In this document: piece by piece, positions 1 through 8,076 of the stretch | Layout: every line of letters starts with the position of its first letter | Numbering within the stretch: position 1 is the first letter of the stretch | Assembly (NCBI GenBank): GCA_902613855.1 | Contig: CACMIX010000001.1 | Span: 124,001-188,000 of the forward strand | Length of the DNA: 64,000 nt | Direction: 5' to 3' | Origin: an uncultured Pelagibacteraceae bacterium | GTDB taxonomy: Bacteria > Pseudomonadota > Alphaproteobacteria > Pelagibacterales > Pelagibacteraceae | Made by a program: the position numbers and the translations under genes | Notes under the pieces: generated by a model | What the model was told of the DNA's origin: nothing | Databases searched by the model: none | Seen by the model: only the letters and a program-made list of their open reading frames with translations

Positions 1-620
1 ATTATTAAGGTATTAGTTTTTATTTTTTTTACTTTTTCTGGGCTATCTTGATAATTTGCAAATAAATCGTAAGCTTTAATAAAATTCTCTTGGTCAACTC
101 CATCTTTGTTGAGAGTTATCAGGAATTCCTCATATAGATCAGGATTTTTTTTAAGATAGTCGTCAGAGAACCATCTTTTCATTGCCATTTTGGAAATAGG
201 CATATTTCTTTTTGCTAAATTTACCCTATCAATTACTTTTTGTCTTTCATCGTTTGACCTTTTGTAAGTTGCAGAGATTAACGTTAGAGAATTCAAATAT
301 TTTTCATAGTTTGCAGCAAACTCAAGTGCAACTAATGCTCCAATAGAAAAACCAATTAAATGAAATTTATCTATTTTCAAATTCTCAATCAAAACTAATA
401 ATTGGCTAGCAAGTTTTTTCATTGTTAGTATATTTTCACTAAAAGGGGTTTTACCGTGGCCTAGTAGATCATATGTTACAAAAGAGTTATTTTTAAAAAA
501 ATCAATTTGGGGTTTCCACATTGATTGATTTAATCCAAGTCCGTGTATAAAAATTATTGGAACTGAATTTTTATTATTAAAATAATAATGATTTTGACTT
601 CTATCAAAATTATAAGACAT
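1..620 (-). CDS. alpha/beta hydrolase, 3' end outside the window
   Basis: The ATG is at 618-620 and the frame stays open to base 1, so the C-terminus is missing (about 206 residues visible). An oxyanion-hole HGLG motif lies near residue 26, and a nucleophile elbow GFSIGA near residue 93 supplies the catalytic serine of the alpha/beta hydrolase fold. The family covers esterases, lactonases and C-C hydrolases, so the substrate cannot be read from the sequence. It is the third gene of a tight minus-strand module: only 3 bases separate it from the AA_synth gene, which itself follows a luciferase-like monooxygenase. That context suggests hydrolysis of a product made by the flavin enzyme, which is inference. 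The family call is firm; the catalytic acid and histidine may lie outside the window. Confidence 0.85.
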   Translation of the reverse strand, partial: MSYNFDRSQNHYYFNNKNSVPIIFIHGLGLNQSMWKPQIDFFKNNSFVTYDLLGHGKTPFSENILTMKKLASQLLVLIENLKIDKFHLIGFSIGALVALEFAANYEKYLNSLTLISATYKRSNDERQKVIDRVNLAKRNMPISKMAMKRWFSDDYLKKNPDLYEEFLITLNKDGVDQENFIKAYDLFANYQDSPEKVKKIKTNTLI

Positions 621-623
621 TTT

Positions 624-1208
624 TTAATTTTTAATGCCCATCTCTTTCATATCCTGGTATCTATCACCCGTTCTTGCATGCGCTCTTCCACTTGAAGCGC
701 CTCCTATAGCTATCACAACTTCGTCATCAAATGGTGCGTCGTGAATCGTGAACTCATGAGTTAAGTAGTATGGTCTTAAACCAGAATCTGTTTTGTGCAT
801 CATTGGGATTGATATTTTTGAACCAGCTGGCCCCCTTGTATTTGTAAAACTTAAATAAGATGTACCACCTACAGCATCTCTAAATTTATTCCCAAATCTT
901 AATGTATGTATAAATGCTGATGCATGCTCTATCTCTCCATTTAATCCAACAACTCCAGCTTTTCCATATGCAAGTATTTTATCAGGAGACTCCATCTCTT
1001 TAATTAATTCAGGCACAAGCAAATCCCCAAGTTTAGGAGCTAAATCTAAAATAGTTGGTCTAAGGTCTTCAACAAATCCTTGCCCGTGCCATGGATTTTT
1101 AAAAACTGCAGCTACAGAAACTAATAAAACTGGCTCCTTAGCTTTTTTTCCACCCTCAATAAAAGTTTTGTCAACAAATTTTGTAAACTTTCTTATTTCT
1201 AAATTCAT
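624..1208 (-). CDS. AA_synth (DUF1185) family protein
   Basis: A 194-residue protein that I recognise as the amino-acid-synthesis/DUF1185 family (Pfam AA_synth) from the N-terminal MNLEIRKF, the central VKNPWHGQGF-like segment (KNPWHGQGFVEDL, about residues 37-49) and the C-terminal GGASSGRAHARTGDRYQDM. It has no signal peptide or membrane segment, so it should be cytoplasmic. Members occur next to luciferase-like monooxygenases and hydrolases in proteobacteria, but no reaction is established that I know of, and the family name should not be taken as proof of amino-acid synthesis. Its start overlaps the stop of the upstream monooxygenase by one base, so the two are translationally coupled. 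Confidence 0.8.
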   Translation of the reverse strand: MNLEIRKFTKFVDKTFIEGGKKAKEPVLLVSVAAVFKNPWHGQGFVEDLRPTILDLAPKLGDLLVPELIKEMESPDKILAYGKAGVVGLNGEIEHASAFIHTLRFGNKFRDAVGGTSYLSFTNTRGPAGSKISIPMMHKTDSGLRPYYLTHEFTIHDAPFDDEVVIAIGGASSGRAHARTGDRYQDMKEMGIKN

Positions 1209-2374
1209 TAACTTGCTTTTTCTATATTAGAACTGTCTAAATTTATTTTTGGAATTACTTCATCATTAAATAATTTAATACTTCTCATACAAGCTTCATG
1301 GTTTATTCCAGGAAAGTTAGACCAAACTTGAAGATTTTGTAAATTTAACTCTGATTTTAGTTCGTTAATTTTATTAACAACATACTCTGGAGTACCAAAC
1401 AATAAATTTCTTTTATGTAAAAATTCATAATTTAATAAATCTAATTTATGCTTTGTTTCTGGCAATTCTTCACCTGGGTCCATATGATTTCCCAATCCAC
1501 GCCAATGACAAACCCATTTCATATAATTTATAATATGTTCACCTGCTAATTTTTCGGCTTCTTCCATTGTTTCTGCAACAAACATATCTCGAACTAAAGA
1601 TATGCCTTCACCTAAAGGAACTTCTCTGTTCTCTGCTTTTGACTTTGCATGTTGGAATATCTCAAATCTTTTCTTAAGAGCCTTAACAGTAGGTATCCAC
1701 ATAATAGTGTTCAAACCATTTTGTGCAGCCCATTCAATTGATCTTGCTCCATCTACTACTTGCCAAATTGGTGGATGTGGGCTTTGTTTAGGTTTTGGAA
1801 CTACACTTATTTTTTTCATCTCGTTTGTTTTAATATCTACAAATTCTTTGTTTGGAGGACTCATATCGTGTTGCCAAACAAAATTTGGTGATGGATAAGT
1901 ATAGAATTCACCTTTATGACTAAAAAATTCTTCAGTCCATGCTTTTTTCATTATTGTGAGAGACTCTTCAAATAGTCTAAAATTTTTTGCTTGGTCTTTT
2001 AGATCAGCTTCTTTATTTAAATTCATTGCCTCTCTTCCATAAATTCCTCTTCCAATACCAACTAGAGCTCTTCCATTTGATAATTGATCTAATAAAGCAA
2101 TGTCTTCAGCAAGTCTTAAAGGATTATGAAATGTAATAACATTGCATGCTTGTCCAATTCTTATCTGTTTAGTTCTTGCAGCAGCATCAACACCCATCAT
2201 TAATGGATTAGTACATGACTCCATTCCTTCATGATTAAAATGATGTTCGGTATACCAAATAGAATCCCAATTATTTTCATCACAATAAGTTGTTATCTCT
2301 TTTGTTTCATCTAGTAATTGATTATAGGGTTTGTGATCCCAGTTAGTGGTATTGCAAAAATATCCAAACTTCAT
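1208..2374 (-). CDS. LLM-class flavin-dependent oxidoreductase
   Basis: A 388-residue luciferase-like monooxygenase, a TIM-barrel enzyme that uses reduced FMN and oxygen. Family marks include the N-terminal MKFGYFCNTTNWDHKPY, the acceptor segment WYTEHHFNHEG (about residues 41-51), RIGQACNVITFHNPLRLAEDIALLD with the typical pattern in its middle, and SNGRALVGIGRGI near residue 104. The ATG is preceded by a strong Shine-Dalgarno AAGGAGGT (minus strand, bases 2386 to 2379). It heads a likely operon with the AA_synth protein and the alpha/beta hydrolase. The substrate is unknown; in this superfamily candidates include heterocycles, alkanes, sulfonates and aldehydes. No reductase gene for flavin is visible nearby, so electrons would have to come from an enzyme encoded elsewhere. 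Confidence 0.88.
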   Translation of the reverse strand: MKFGYFCNTTNWDHKPYNQLLDETKEITTYCDENNWDSIWYTEHHFNHEGMESCTNPLMMGVDAAARTKQIRIGQACNVITFHNPLRLAEDIALLDQLSNGRALVGIGRGIYGREAMNLNKEADLKDQAKNFRLFEESLTIMKKAWTEEFFSHKGEFYTYPSPNFVWQHDMSPPNKEFVDIKTNEMKKISVVPKPKQSPHPPIWQVVDGARSIEWAAQNGLNTIMWIPTVKALKKRFEIFQHAKSKAENREVPLGEGISLVRDMFVAETMEEAEKLAGEHIINYMKWVCHWRGLGNHMDPGEELPETKHKLDLLNYEFLHKRNLLFGTPEYVVNKINELKSELNLQNLQVWSNFPGINHEACMRSIKLFNDEVIPKINLDSSNIEKAS

Positions 2375-2502
2375 TCGAACCTCCTTAAATAATTAAATCT
2401 AAGACGATCGATCCCACTTTCGTAAATATGAATTTAACGATGAGTTATGTATCGTATTATGAGTGAAGCTTATTATTACTGAAGTAGAGTTTCAATAAAA
2501 TT

Positions 2503-3459
2503 TTACGATCTTCTTAAAGGTGTTTTTGTTGCAATATACTGATCTCTAGCTCTTTCCCTGACATAAATATAAATCCCAGCAGCTATAATACAACCAACAC
2601 CTAAAAATGTTTTTAAAGACGGAATTTCATTAAATAATAAATATCCAGGTATCATTGACATTATAATTAAAGAATATTCAAATAGTGACACTACAGATGG
2701 AGAAGCAACAATATAAGCAGAAAATATACAAACAAATGCAATTGAAGCTACAAAACCAAAAAATAAAATAAACTTCCAAGTATACTCAATATTTGAAAAC
2801 CATTCTCTGAAGATAAATTGAGTTGTAGAGTCAAAATTTGAATTATTAAATTGCCCATTGCCCATAAAAATAAAAATTATTACACATAAGGCTATGGCAA
2901 TAAGATAAAAATAAAATAATTGTGTATTAACATCATCTTTATCTGAAGTGTATTTTGTAATAGTCATTGAGGCCGCATAACAAAAAGCAGATATTACTGG
3001 CAATAAATTCCTATATTCAAAGTTAGAAAAGTTTGGATCTAAAACTATATAAACCCCAATAAAACCAAATACAATTGCAGACCATCTTCTAATTCCAATA
3101 AACTCTTTTAAAAATACTTTTGCGAAAATTGAAACAAAAAATGGGGAAGAAAAAAAAAGTGCATTAGCGGTTGCTAGTGGCATGTATGTTAAAGAGATAA
3201 AAAAAGCAGAAAACGCTATAAAGTGTAATACAACTCTTAATACTGTTAAAGAGGGATAGTAAGTCTTTAGTGAAACTTTCTGTTTTCTAAATTTTATGTA
3301 TCCAAAAAGTAAAATAGCTGCAACAAAATATCGTCCAAAAAAAATTTCATAAAGTGCAGCTTTTTCATAAATAAATTTAATCAATGCGTCTTGCATTGAA
3401 AAAAATGTCATAGCAGTGACTATGAGAAGAATCCCTTTTGGATTGTTATCGGCCTTCAT
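2503..3459 (-). CDS. EamA/DMT-family transporter
   Basis: A 318-residue integral membrane protein with about ten hydrophobic segments arranged as two EamA repeats. The first repeat begins with KGILLIVTAMTFFSMQDALIK, and the second with LLPVISAFCYAASMTITKY near residue 150. The characteristic end of the first repeat, RRWSAIVFGFIGVYIVLDP, is clear. Members export amino acids, nucleobases or other metabolites across the inner membrane; the ligand cannot be predicted from sequence. It stands alone on the minus strand, 128 bases upstream of the luciferase-like gene and 40 bases from the thioesterase, so it may be separately transcribed. It is one of three DMT genes in this window. Confidence 0.85.
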   Translation of the reverse strand: MKADNNPKGILLIVTAMTFFSMQDALIKFIYEKAALYEIFFGRYFVAAILLFGYIKFRKQKVSLKTYYPSLTVLRVVLHFIAFSAFFISLTYMPLATANALFFSSPFFVSIFAKVFLKEFIGIRRWSAIVFGFIGVYIVLDPNFSNFEYRNLLPVISAFCYAASMTITKYTSDKDDVNTQLFYFYLIAIALCVIIFIFMGNGQFNNSNFDSTTQFIFREWFSNIEYTWKFILFFGFVASIAFVCIFSAYIVASPSVVSLFEYSLIIMSMIPGYLLFNEIPSLKTFLGVGCIIAAGIYIYVRERARDQYIATKTPLRRS

Positions 3460-3499
3460 TTTGCACCTATATCAAATAAATAGACTTTATAGTATTTAA

Positions 3500-3961
3500 T
3501 TATTTTTTTAATTTTGATGAGAATTGAAGATCATTAGATAAAAATTTTGATTTATTATCTTTAATAAACTTATCCATTATCTCTAATTTTTCATCTTCAA
3601 ATTCTGTTACTTTTCTTTTACCTAAATCAATATATAGAGATATCCATTCCATTGAAGCTGAAATTTGATTTTTACTTTTTTCGATCATTTCCATTTTGAC
3701 ATGCAGTCTTTTTTTATCATGATCAAAATGAGTCATATGGACATTGACTTCTTCACCTATTCTTACTTCATTTAAATATTTAGTATTTGTTTCAACCACC
3801 ATTGTAGTTCTATTTAAATCTTTAGCAGCACTTTCTCCCATTTTAAATTTCTCAAGAGCAACCTCTAAAGCTTGATCAAATACTAGAACATAGTATGCCA
3901 TGTTCATGTGACTATTATAATCAACCCATTCTTTCTTAACTAAAAAACTTTTTAATAACAT
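3500..3961 (-). CDS. hotdog-fold acyl-CoA thioesterase
   Basis: A 153-residue protein of the 4HBT hotdog type. The N-terminal WVDYNSHMNMAYYVLVFDQA (about residues 12-31) is the family signature with the HMN active-site turn. I place the start at the ATG at 3959-3961: an upstream in-frame start at 4015 would add a lysine-rich tail and overlap the preceding gene by 38 bases, whereas the chosen start leaves a 16-base gap. Enzymes of this subgroup hydrolyse short or unusual acyl-CoAs; related proteins sit in carnitine and betaine catabolic operons of other proteobacteria as betainyl-CoA thioesterases, a specific role that is only a possibility here. It lies directly behind a DMT transporter gene on the same strand. 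Confidence 0.75.
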   Translation of the reverse strand: MLLKSFLVKKEWVDYNSHMNMAYYVLVFDQALEVALEKFKMGESAAKDLNRTTMVVETNTKYLNEVRIGEEVNVHMTHFDHDKKRLHVKMEMIEKSKNQISASMEWISLYIDLGKRKVTEFEDEKLEIMDKFIKDNKSKFLSNDLQFSSKLKK

Positions 3962-3977
3962 TAAATATAAATAATTT

Positions 3978-4847
3978 TTATTTAATTTCTTTTTCTTTAT
4001 TTTTTGTAAATACAATTAAAATTACCCCAACTATAATTATTGCACCACCAATAAATAATTCTTGAGTTGGTTTTTCTCCTAAAAGAAAAATTGCTGCTAA
4101 TAGTCCTGTTGGCGGAATACCCATGGTTACGATTGGAAGAACTTTGTATAGAGGATTATTTTTTAAAACATAATAGAAACAGCCATATGTGATTGGTTGC
4201 ATTATAAAACCAATATAAATTGCAATAATCCAATGTTCAAATTTAGCATTGCTTAAATAATTAATTGTATTTCCATCTAGCACTGCTGAAAAAACTATTA
4301 AAATAGGTGCTGAAAATAATGCTAACCAAGCAACCAAAGCCAAAGGATTAATTTCTTTACTTAATGGTTTAACTAATACTTGACCAAGCGCCCAGGTTGC
4401 TGAACCTAAGATAGTAAGACCAATACCAATAAACTTGCCATCTAAATTAGGAGATCCTGTTAAAATATAAACACCAACAAAGGCGATACTTATACCAATC
4501 AAAGCTCGTATTGTTGGTTTTTCCCTAAGCATAAAATACGCAAATATAACTCCAAAAGGAACCTCTGTTTGAACAAGAAGAACTGCAGCGGAGGCATCAA
4601 TTAAATTTAAGCCAGAATAGGTAATACTGTACTGCAAAGTGTTTGCTATGAATGATGCTATAAATATTTTTTTTAAGTAACCTCTAGGTATTGGAAACCA
4701 CCAAATTAAAATAGATGCAGCAAACATAAATCGTAATCCCATCAATAAAATTGGAGGAAAAGATTCAAAAGCAGGCTTTGCAATAACAAAACCAAAACCC
4801 AAAAAGATAGGAACTAAAGATGCAACAAAGGTGTCTTTTATATTCAT
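3978..4847 (-). CDS. EamA/DMT-family transporter
   Basis: A 289-residue membrane protein with about ten predicted transmembrane segments in two EamA halves. Typical features are the N-terminal FVASLVPIFLGFGFVIAKPA, the repeat end ALIGISIAFVGVYILTG, and a second-half LGSATWALGQVLVK. A short charged tail (TKNKEKEIK) places the C-terminus in the cytoplasm. The subfamily resembles O-acetylserine/cysteine or amino-acid exporters of the RhaT/EamA group, but the ligand is unknown. It is divergent from the maleate isomerase-like gene at 4908, with 60 bases between the two starts, and probably shares a transcript with the thioesterase that follows. Confidence 0.85.
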   Translation of the reverse strand: MNIKDTFVASLVPIFLGFGFVIAKPAFESFPPILLMGLRFMFAASILIWWFPIPRGYLKKIFIASFIANTLQYSITYSGLNLIDASAAVLLVQTEVPFGVIFAYFMLREKPTIRALIGISIAFVGVYILTGSPNLDGKFIGIGLTILGSATWALGQVLVKPLSKEINPLALVAWLALFSAPILIVFSAVLDGNTINYLSNAKFEHWIIAIYIGFIMQPITYGCFYYVLKNNPLYKVLPIVTMGIPPTGLLAAIFLLGEKPTQELFIGGAIIIVGVILIVFTKNKEKEIK

Positions 4848-4907
4848 GTCGTTATTTTTAATATTAATGATTATTAAAGAACTTCTGATATATTCACCTT
4901 TTAAAAT

Positions 4908-5654
4908 ATGAATTCAACAAAAATAGATCCTAAATATGTCAGTAAATCAAATCCAAGAGTTGGCCTAATAGCACTTGCAAGCGACTTTATGATTGAAAAG
5001 GATTTTATAAATGTAATTAAAGATAGAGATATAGATTTTTTTGTAAATCGAATTGAAAGTTACAATCCTTTAACAAAAGAAAACTTAATTAAAATGTCAG
5101 AAAAAGTAACTGAGGTTACAAAAGATATTTTACCCGATCAAGATCTAGACTGTGTAGTTTATGGTTGTACTTCAGGAACTATTGCTGTTGGACATGAATC
5201 AATTGAAAAAAAAGTAAAGGTAGCAAAACCAAAAGCAGATGTGACCACACCAAGTACAGCCGCAATTACAGCACTTAAAAAAATGAAAATTAATAAAATA
5301 TGTTTATTTACACCTTATAGTAAGAAATTAAATGATGAGGTTTTGGAGTATTTTAAAAGTGAGGGTTTTGATATTGTATCTAATGCATATTTTGATATCG
5401 AGTCAGATCTTGACATTGGTAAAGTTGATCAAAATTATCTATATGAAGTTTTATCAAACATTGAATTAAATAATGCAGAGGCTTTATTTGTTTCATGTAC
5501 TGCACTACCAGTTTTACCAATAATAGACAAATTAGAAAAAAAATTAAATACTACAGTTTTATCTAGCAACCAGGCATTAATTTGGGATACCCTTGTTAAA
5601 ATAAATAAAAATAATTCAGTAGAGGGATTTGGTAAATTATTCCAAATAAATTAA
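4908..5654 (+). CDS. maleate isomerase / EutA-like Asp/Glu racemase-fold protein
   Basis: A 248-residue protein of the maleate cis-trans isomerase branch of the Asp/Glu racemase superfamily. Two cysteines sit in the expected places: VVYGCTSGTIAVG (about residue 86) and FVSCTALPVLP (about residue 197); in this family they act as the catalytic pair. Its stop overlaps the start of the ectoine hydrolase gene (TAATG), so the two are translationally coupled. The same pairing is found in ectoine-utilisation clusters, where this protein is called EutA and its exact role is poorly defined. The family call is strong; the EutA role rests on the neighbour. Confidence 0.8.
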   Translation: MNSTKIDPKYVSKSNPRVGLIALASDFMIEKDFINVIKDRDIDFFVNRIESYNPLTKENLIKMSEKVTEVTKDILPDQDLDCVVYGCTSGTIAVGHESIEKKVKVAKPKADVTTPSTAAITALKKMKINKICLFTPYSKKLNDEVLEYFKSEGFDIVSNAYFDIESDLDIGKVDQNYLYEVLSNIELNNAEALFVSCTALPVLPIIDKLEKKLNTTVLSSNQALIWDTLVKINKNNSVEGFGKLFQIN

Positions 5655-6823
5655 TGTATTTTACAAAAGAAGAATACAAACAGAGACTAAAGAAAGTTCA
5701 GCACATGATGCAAAAAAAGGGCATTGAACTTTTAATCTCTCATGACACCAATAACTTAAATTATTTAACAGGTTATGACGCTTGGTCATTTTATTACGCA
5801 CAGTGTGCTATTGTGCATGTTAATGCAGAAGAACCACTTTGTTTTGTAAGAGCTCAAGATGCAGGAGGTGCTTACTTAAAAACTTATTTAAAAAATGAGA
5901 ACATAATAGCTTACGATGAGTCTTATATTCATACCTGGCCAAAACATCCTTATGATTACTTAGTTAATATTATTAAAGATAGAAAATGGGACAAGTTATC
6001 AATTGGTGTAGAGATGGATGCACATTACTTCACAGCGTTTTGTTATGAAAAAATTAAATCAGGTCTTCCTAATGCCAAAATAAAAGATAGTGATCGTCTG
6101 GTTAATTGGGCAAGACTGGTAAAATCAGATACTGAAATAACTTATATGAAATCTGCTGCAAAAATTTCTGAAAAGGGAATGAAAACTGCAATGGAGGTAA
6201 TTAATCCTGGTGTGAGACAGTGTGATGCTGTTGGAGAAATCCAAAAATCATTATTTTATGGTACAGAGGAATTTGGGGGAGAATATGCAAGTATTGCAAC
6301 ATTAGTACCAACAGGAAAAGGAACATCAGCGTCTCATTTGACTGCATCACAAGATAAATTTGTTGAAGGAGAAGCTACAATAATTGAATTATCAGGTACT
6401 TATAAAAGATATCATGCACCAATGGCTCGAACAGTTTTATTGGGAAAACCTGACCAAACAAAAATAGATACTATGAATAAAACTATTGAGGCTTTGAATT
6501 CTGGAATTAGTGTAATCAAACCTGGAAATACTGCCGATGATGTTGCTCAGGCATTTTGGAAAATTTTAGATAAATATGGAATAGAAAAAAAATCTAGAAC
6601 AGGATATTCGATTGGAATTGGCTATCCTCCAGATTGGGGCGAACATACTCTAAATATTTACAAAGGGGATATGACTGTTCTTGAGCCTAATGTCTGTTTT
6701 CATATGATTGCAGTGATGCAATTTGGTGATTGGGGGGTAGAAGCTTCTGAAGCAATTAGAGTAACTAAGAATGGTTCTGAATTATTCTGCAATTTCCCAA
6801 AAGAACTTCATATTAAGAGTTAA
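5654..6823 (+). CDS. doeA: ectoine hydrolase (M24 family), DoeA/EutD
   Basis: A 389-residue protein of the M24 'pita-bread' fold. In known systems DoeA/EutD opens the ring of ectoine to N-acetyl-diaminobutyrate in the cytoplasm. Segments that I match to the DoeA family rather than to creatinase or prolidase are NYLTGYDAWSFYYAQCAIV (about residues 37-55), FVRAQDAGGAYLKT, VEMDAHYFTAFC, LVNWARLVKSDTEITYM, the YKRYHAPMART stretch and the C-terminal GYPPDWGEHTLNI. The usual five metal ligands of M24 aminopeptidases are not conserved, as expected for a metal-independent member. Its partner upstream is EutA-like. The deacetylase, transaminase and dehydrogenase of the full ectoine pathway are not in this window, so those steps would have to be elsewhere or the substrate differs. 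Confidence 0.85.
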   Translation: MYFTKEEYKQRLKKVQHMMQKKGIELLISHDTNNLNYLTGYDAWSFYYAQCAIVHVNAEEPLCFVRAQDAGGAYLKTYLKNENIIAYDESYIHTWPKHPYDYLVNIIKDRKWDKLSIGVEMDAHYFTAFCYEKIKSGLPNAKIKDSDRLVNWARLVKSDTEITYMKSAAKISEKGMKTAMEVINPGVRQCDAVGEIQKSLFYGTEEFGGEYASIATLVPTGKGTSASHLTASQDKFVEGEATIIELSGTYKRYHAPMARTVLLGKPDQTKIDTMNKTIEALNSGISVIKPGNTADDVAQAFWKILDKYGIEKKSRTGYSIGIGYPPDWGEHTLNIYKGDMTVLEPNVCFHMIAVMQFGDWGVEASEAIRVTKNGSELFCNFPKELHIKS

Positions 6824-6868
6824 TTAGCTATTGAATTCTATTACCACAAATGTTTTATATTCATCTTT

Positions 6869-7954
6869 ATGTCTAAAAATCCAGAATTCGTTAAATTTGA
6901 TAAAGTTGATAAAAGCTATGATGGTAAAGTTTTAGTTGTTAAAGATCTTCAATTAGATATTGCCGAAGGTGAATTTATCACCATGCTTGGTCCCTCTGGA
7001 TCTGGCAAAACAACTTGTCTGATGATGCTTGCAGGTTTTGAAACTCCTACAAACGGAGAGATCCTATTAGACGGAAATATAATTTCTAACATTCCACCTC
7101 ACAAAAGGGGGATTGGAATGGTCTTCCAAAATTATGCACTATTTCCACATATGACTGTTTATGAAAATCTAGCTTTCCCTTTAAGAGTAAGAAAAATGGA
7201 AAAAGATGAAATAGATAAAAAAGTTGATAAAGCTTTATCAATGGTCTCACTTAATGGATTTGAAACAAGAATGCCAGGACAATTATCAGGAGGACAACAA
7301 CAAAGGGTAGCTGTAGCTAGAGCTCTAGTTTTTGATCCAGCGGTAGTTTTGATGGATGAACCTCTTGGTGCTTTAGATAAAAATTTAAGAGAGAGTATGC
7401 AATATGAAATTAAACATATTCATGAGAGCATTGGAGTCACTGTAGTTTACGTTACCCATGACCAAAGTGAAGCTCTTACAATGTCAAATAGAATTGCGGT
7501 GTTTAATGACGGTAAAGTCCAACAACTATCTAATCCAGCGGAGCTATATGAAAAACCAGTAAATTCATTTGTAGCAGAATTTATAGGCGAAAATAATACC
7601 TTTAATGGAGAGGTAGCAGATATTTCAGGAGACGAATGTAAAGTTAAGCTATCTAATGCTGAAATAATTGCCAGCGCTATATCAGTAAAATCCAAAGGAG
7701 AAAAAACAACCGTTTCGTTAAGACCAGAAAGAGCTCTAATCGAACCAAGTGAAAAAATGGATAATATGTTTAGTGGCAAGATAGAAGAAGTAATTTATCA
7801 TGGAGATCACACAAGAGTTCGAATTAATTTATTAGGAAATCCAGAATTTATTTTAAAAGTACCAAACAGCACTTCAAATCTAGAACTTAAGGTCAAACAA
7901 GATATTAAAATCGGTTGGAACAGTTCTGATGCAAGAGCTTTAGACCCAAAATAA
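6869..7954 (+). CDS. ABC transporter ATP-binding protein, PotA type
   Basis: A 361-residue ATPase of the spermidine/putrescine (PotA/CysA-MalK) group. It has Walker A GPSGSGKTT (residues 41-49), a Q-loop in MVFQNYALFPHMT, the signature LSGGQQQR near residue 142, Walker B VVLMDEPLGALD and the switch histidine in VVYVTHDQSEALT. Residues from about 240 form a TOBE domain (VSLRPERALIEP is typical). It powers import together with the binding protein and two permeases that follow. The order ATPase, binding protein, permease, permease and a separate promoter ahead of the binding protein suggest that the ATPase gene is transcribed apart from, or at a lower level than, the binding protein. Its nearest upstream gene is doeA, 45 bases away. 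Confidence 0.9.
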   Translation: MSKNPEFVKFDKVDKSYDGKVLVVKDLQLDIAEGEFITMLGPSGSGKTTCLMMLAGFETPTNGEILLDGNIISNIPPHKRGIGMVFQNYALFPHMTVYENLAFPLRVRKMEKDEIDKKVDKALSMVSLNGFETRMPGQLSGGQQQRVAVARALVFDPAVVLMDEPLGALDKNLRESMQYEIKHIHESIGVTVVYVTHDQSEALTMSNRIAVFNDGKVQQLSNPAELYEKPVNSFVAEFIGENNTFNGEVADISGDECKVKLSNAEIIASAISVKSKGEKTTVSLRPERALIEPSEKMDNMFSGKIEEVIYHGDHTRVRINLLGNPEFILKVPNSTSNLELKVKQDIKIGWNSSDARALDPK

Positions 7955-8001
7955 ACAATCAATATATTATAGTATAACGCTAATAAGAACATTATAAGCT
8001 G

Positions 8002-8030
8002 TTGACTCTTAATAGTCATTTTGGTGTAAT
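8002..8030 (+). promoter_or_regulatory. sigma70-like promoter for the binding-protein gene
   Basis: A -35 box TTGACT (8002-8007) and a -10 box TGTAAT (8025-8030) are separated by exactly 17 bases. Transcription would start near 8037, giving a leader of about 40 bases before the ATG at 8077. The site lies in the 122-base gap between the ATPase and binding-protein genes. The same architecture (TTGACT, 17 bases, NNTAAT) is seen in front of tmoX. The call is made by eye on consensus match and position. Confidence 0.65.
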
Positions 8031-8053
8031 TTACTTATATAAATTAATTTATA

Positions 8054-8065
8054 TTAAACGTTTAA
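8054..8065. repeat. 12-bp perfect palindrome in the leader of the binding-protein gene
   Basis: TTAAACGTTTAA is a perfect palindrome just upstream of the Shine-Dalgarno GGAGG (8068-8072) of the binding-protein gene. It lies within the predicted 5' leader. As RNA it could fold only weakly because there is no loop, so a protein-binding half-site pair is more plausible than a hairpin. In A+T-rich DNA a 12-base palindrome can occur by chance. Confidence 0.4.
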
Positions 8066-8076
8066 ACGGAGGAATA

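Noticed and set aside
4848-4907. Divergent promoter between the DMT gene and the maleate isomerase-like gene
   Set aside because: The 60-base gap must hold control elements, but no convincing pair of boxes with proper spacing was found.
8002-8076. In-frame upstream extension of the binding-protein gene
   Set aside because: It covers the predicted promoter and would put 25 residues before a normal signal peptide; the ATG at 8077 has a GGAGG site.
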